6,322 nucleotides of DNA from Caulobacteraceae bacterium (GTDB lineage: Bacteria; Pseudomonadota; Alphaproteobacteria; Caulobacterales; Caulobacteraceae), in NCBI GenBank assembly GCA_030151985.1, contig JASLDZ010000040.1, forward strand, positions 1-6,322, written 5' to 3'. Of the stretch, positions 5,058 to 6,322 are shown one piece after another. The position numbers were made by a program, and so were the translations under genes. The notes beneath the pieces were generated by a model. That model searched no databases, was not told the DNA's origin, and was given only the letters and a program-made list of their open reading frames with translations. The first letter of the stretch is position 1. Every line of letters starts with the position of its first letter.

Positions 5058-6104
5058 TCACTCCGCCGGTATGGTGTTCTCCGTCCGGCGCTGCATCAGG
5101 CTGTCGAAGTTGGCCCACACCCCGTCGCCGCCTTCCCAGCGGCCCTGCGTCGCCGCCTTGGAGTATTCGGTCGAGCGGGCCTCGAAGAAGTTGGCGTGCT
5201 CGACGCCCGAGAGCAGGCTCTGCAGCCAGGGCAGGGGGTTCTCCTTCACGCCGTAGATTTCCGGCAGGTGGAGCTGGCGCAGGCGCCAGTCGGCGATGAA
5301 GCGGATGTAGCGCTTGATGTCGTCGGGGGTCATGCCCTGCACCTCGCCCGCCTCGAAGGCGAGGTCGATGAACTTGTCCTCCAGGCCAACCACCGTGCGG
5401 CAGTTCTCGACGATGTCGTCGGCCACCGACTTGGTCACCGCGCCCGTCTCGGCGTTGAAGGCGTGGTAGAGCTTGATCATGCCCTCGCAGTGCAGGCTCT
5501 CGTCCCGCACCGACCACGACACGATCTGCCCCATGCCCTTCATCTTGTTGAAGCGCGGGAAGTTCAGCAGCATGGCGAAGCTGGCGAACAACTGCAGGCC
5601 CTCGGTGAAAGCGCCGAACATCGCGAGCGTCCGGGCGATGTCGGCGTGCGTCTCGACGCCGAAGGTGTGCATGTAGTCGTGCTTGTCCTTCATCGCCTCG
5701 TATTCGAGGAAGGCGCCGAACTCGCTCTCGGGCATGCCGATCGTCTCGAGCAAGAGCGCGTAGGCGGCGATATGGATGGTCTCGATGTTCGAGAAGGCGC
5801 TCAGCATCATCTTCACCTCGGTGGGTTTGAAGACGCGCGCGTAGCGCTCCATGTAGTTGTCGTTCACCTCCACGTCGGACTGGGTGAAGAAGCGGAAGAT
5901 CTGCGTCAGCAGGTTGCGCTCGCGGTCGTTCAGCTTGGCCGCCCAGTCCTTGCAGTCCTCGCCCAGCGGCACCTCCTCGGGCATCCAGTGCACCTGCTGC
6001 TGGCGATTCCAGAACTCGTGCGCCCAGGGGTAGCGGAACGGCTTGTAGGCGTGGCTCGGCGTCATCAGGCCGGGCAGGGCGATCTTGGGGGACGCAGCGC
6101 GCAT
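5058..6104 (-). CDS. nrdB: Ribonucleotide reductase class Ia beta subunit (R2)
   Basis: Small subunit of aerobic ribonucleotide reductase. It carries the dinuclear metal centre and tyrosyl radical used by the alpha subunit (NrdA, not in this window) to make dNTPs. The 348-residue protein keeps all six metal ligands by pattern: D77, E108 and H111 (SNIETIHIAAY), E168 (TEGLQLF), E202 and H205 (RDESLHCEG). The radical tyrosine is Y115, with the same E-x2-H-x3-Y spacing as E. coli E115/H118/Y122. It is therefore a tyrosyl-radical R2, not a Chlamydia-type phenylalanine variant. The ATG at 6104 has GAGG five bases upstream; a second in-frame Met (residue 14) is less favoured. The C-terminal tail (ENTIPAE) is where R1 contact is expected. 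It is followed by the DUF4160-DUF2442 pair. Its leader (6105-6252) holds weak candidate NrdR-type sites. Confidence 0.96.
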   Translation of the reverse strand: MRAASPKIALPGLMTPSHAYKPFRYPWAHEFWNRQQQVHWMPEEVPLGEDCKDWAAKLNDRERNLLTQIFRFFTQSDVEVNDNYMERYARVFKPTEVKMMLSAFSNIETIHIAAYALLLETIGMPESEFGAFLEYEAMKDKHDYMHTFGVETHADIARTLAMFGAFTEGLQLFASFAMLLNFPRFNKMKGMGQIVSWSVRDESLHCEGMIKLYHAFNAETGAVTKSVADDIVENCRTVVGLEDKFIDLAFEAGEVQGMTPDDIKRYIRFIADWRLRQLHLPEIYGVKENPLPWLQSLLSGVEHANFFEARSTEYSKAATQGRWEGGDGVWANFDSLMQRRTENTIPAE

Positions 6105-6152
6105 GGTCGCCTCGGCGGGAATCGAGCGGAGAACGACTCACCCTAGCGCAGA

Positions 6153-6200
6153 ACGCGACATATGGGAGGCGTCAAAGCGCGCACCCACTAGATGTTGATC
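6153..6200. promoter_or_regulatory. Candidate NrdR boxes and promoter upstream of nrdB (weak)
   Basis: The 16-mer at 6185-6200 (CCACTAGATGTTGATC) agrees with the NrdR box consensus acaCwAtATaTwGtgt at about 10 of 16 positions. A weaker site at 6153-6168, centred on CATATG, agrees at about 9. Their starts are 32 bases apart, the three-helical-turn spacing typical of paired NrdR boxes. Between them, on the - strand, TTGACG (6175-6170) could be a -35 element, but no convincing -10 follows. A 10-bp palindrome GTTGATCAAC (6194-6203) overlaps the upstream site. NrdR control of nrd genes is well established in bacteria; the sites here are degenerate and may be chance. Confidence 0.3.
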
Positions 6201-6207
6201 AACCTGT

Positions 6208-6238
6208 GGAGCGTCGGGGGACGAGCGGTGGACGCTCC
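6208..6238 (-). terminator. Stem-loop after the porin-like gene (possible terminator)
   Basis: GGAGCGTC (6208-6215) and GACGCTCC (6231-6238) are exact inverted repeats and form an 8-bp stem with a 15-base loop. It lies 15 bases past the stop codon of the - strand porin-like gene and upstream of nrdB, where a terminator or 3' stabilising hairpin would be expected. There is no run of T after it on the - strand, so classical intrinsic termination is unlikely. Confidence 0.3.
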
Positions 6239-6252
6239 GGGCGGCCGCGACT

Positions 6253-6322
6253 TCAGAACTTGAACTGCGTCTCCAGTCGCACGCGGGGCTGGGCGGCGTC
6301 CTGAGGGGTGATGCGTTGGGGA
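6253..6322 (-). CDS. C-terminal end of a probable outer-membrane porin (partial)
   Basis: The last 22 codons of a - strand gene whose start lies beyond the window. The visible end, PRVRLETQFKF followed by TGA, alternates polar and hydrophobic residues and finishes in phenylalanine. This is the C-terminal beta-strand signature recognised by the outer-membrane assembly (BAM) machinery. The -RLETQFKF ending resembles phosphate-selective porin O/P-like proteins common in Caulobacterales, where C-termini such as LRTQFAF occur. The fragment is too short to be sure of the family; a TonB-dependent receptor or another beta-barrel is possible. It lies 148 bases upstream of nrdB on the same strand. Confidence 0.5.
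   Translation of the reverse strand, partial: PQRITPQDAAQPRVRLETQFKF

Noticed and set aside
5049..6146. Long + strand open frame (365 codons) opposite nrdB, and another - strand frame at 4903-6141
   Set aside because: Both cover nrdB, whose frame has all catalytic residues. Their translations show no family pattern and reflect the GC bias.
6203..6211. DnaA-box-like CTGTGGAGC near nrdB
   Set aside because: It matches only about six of nine positions of the DnaA consensus and no second box is nearby, so it is not evidence of an origin.
1..6322. CRISPR array, tRNA/rRNA genes, transposase or integrase
   Set aside because: No regularly spaced repeats, no cloverleaf-like segment and no mobile-element protein were seen on either strand.

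Overview
The window is very GC-rich (by eye about 70%), densely packed, bacterial chromosomal DNA. The molybdenum cofactor (Moco) proteins, an alphaproteobacterial-type class Ia NrdB, the small accessory proteins (Hva1-TUDOR/DUF2945, DUF4160, DUF2442) and a porin-like C-terminus together suggest an alphaproteobacterium. Caulobacterales (Caulobacter, Phenylobacterium or Brevundimonas-like) is my best guess, made from memory of these families and not from a search.

Positions 1-4312 (+ strand) hold a Moco biosynthesis operon: moaA (5' end cut off by the window), moaD, moaE, moaB, a VOC-fold (glyoxalase-like) gene, moaC and moeA. Gaps are 3-5 bases or the genes overlap by four bases (ATGA or GTGA), so the whole set is probably one translationally coupled transcript. 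MoaA and MoaC make cyclic pyranopterin monophosphate from GTP, MoaD and MoaE form molybdopterin synthase, a MoaB/Mog-type protein adenylylates or binds molybdopterin, and MoeA inserts molybdate. Two features are unusual. The VOC gene of unknown role sits inside the operon. A 17-bp tandem duplication at the moaE/moaB junction has left a six-codon ORF with ATGA overlaps on both sides.

Positions 4309-6104 (- strand) converge on this operon. The order in the direction of transcription is nrdB (ribonucleotide reductase R2), then a DUF4160-DUF2442 pair starting 7 bases after nrdB, then a 69-bp spacer with a perfect 18-bp palindrome, then a small Hva1-TUDOR (DUF2945) gene. The stop codons of moeA and the TUDOR gene are both read from one CTAG tetranucleotide, so the two transcription units abut with no intergenic space.

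Positions 6105-6252 are the nrdB leader. It holds weak candidate NrdR-type sites, a TTGACG hexamer and an 8-bp stem-loop. Positions 6253-6322 carry the last 22 codons of a - strand gene whose C-terminus looks like an outer-membrane porin. No tRNA, rRNA, CRISPR array, insertion sequence or phage gene was seen. I see no complete previously undescribed system. The best leads are the VOC gene in the Moco operon, the duplicated start/stop junction and the DUF4160-DUF2442 pair behind nrdB.
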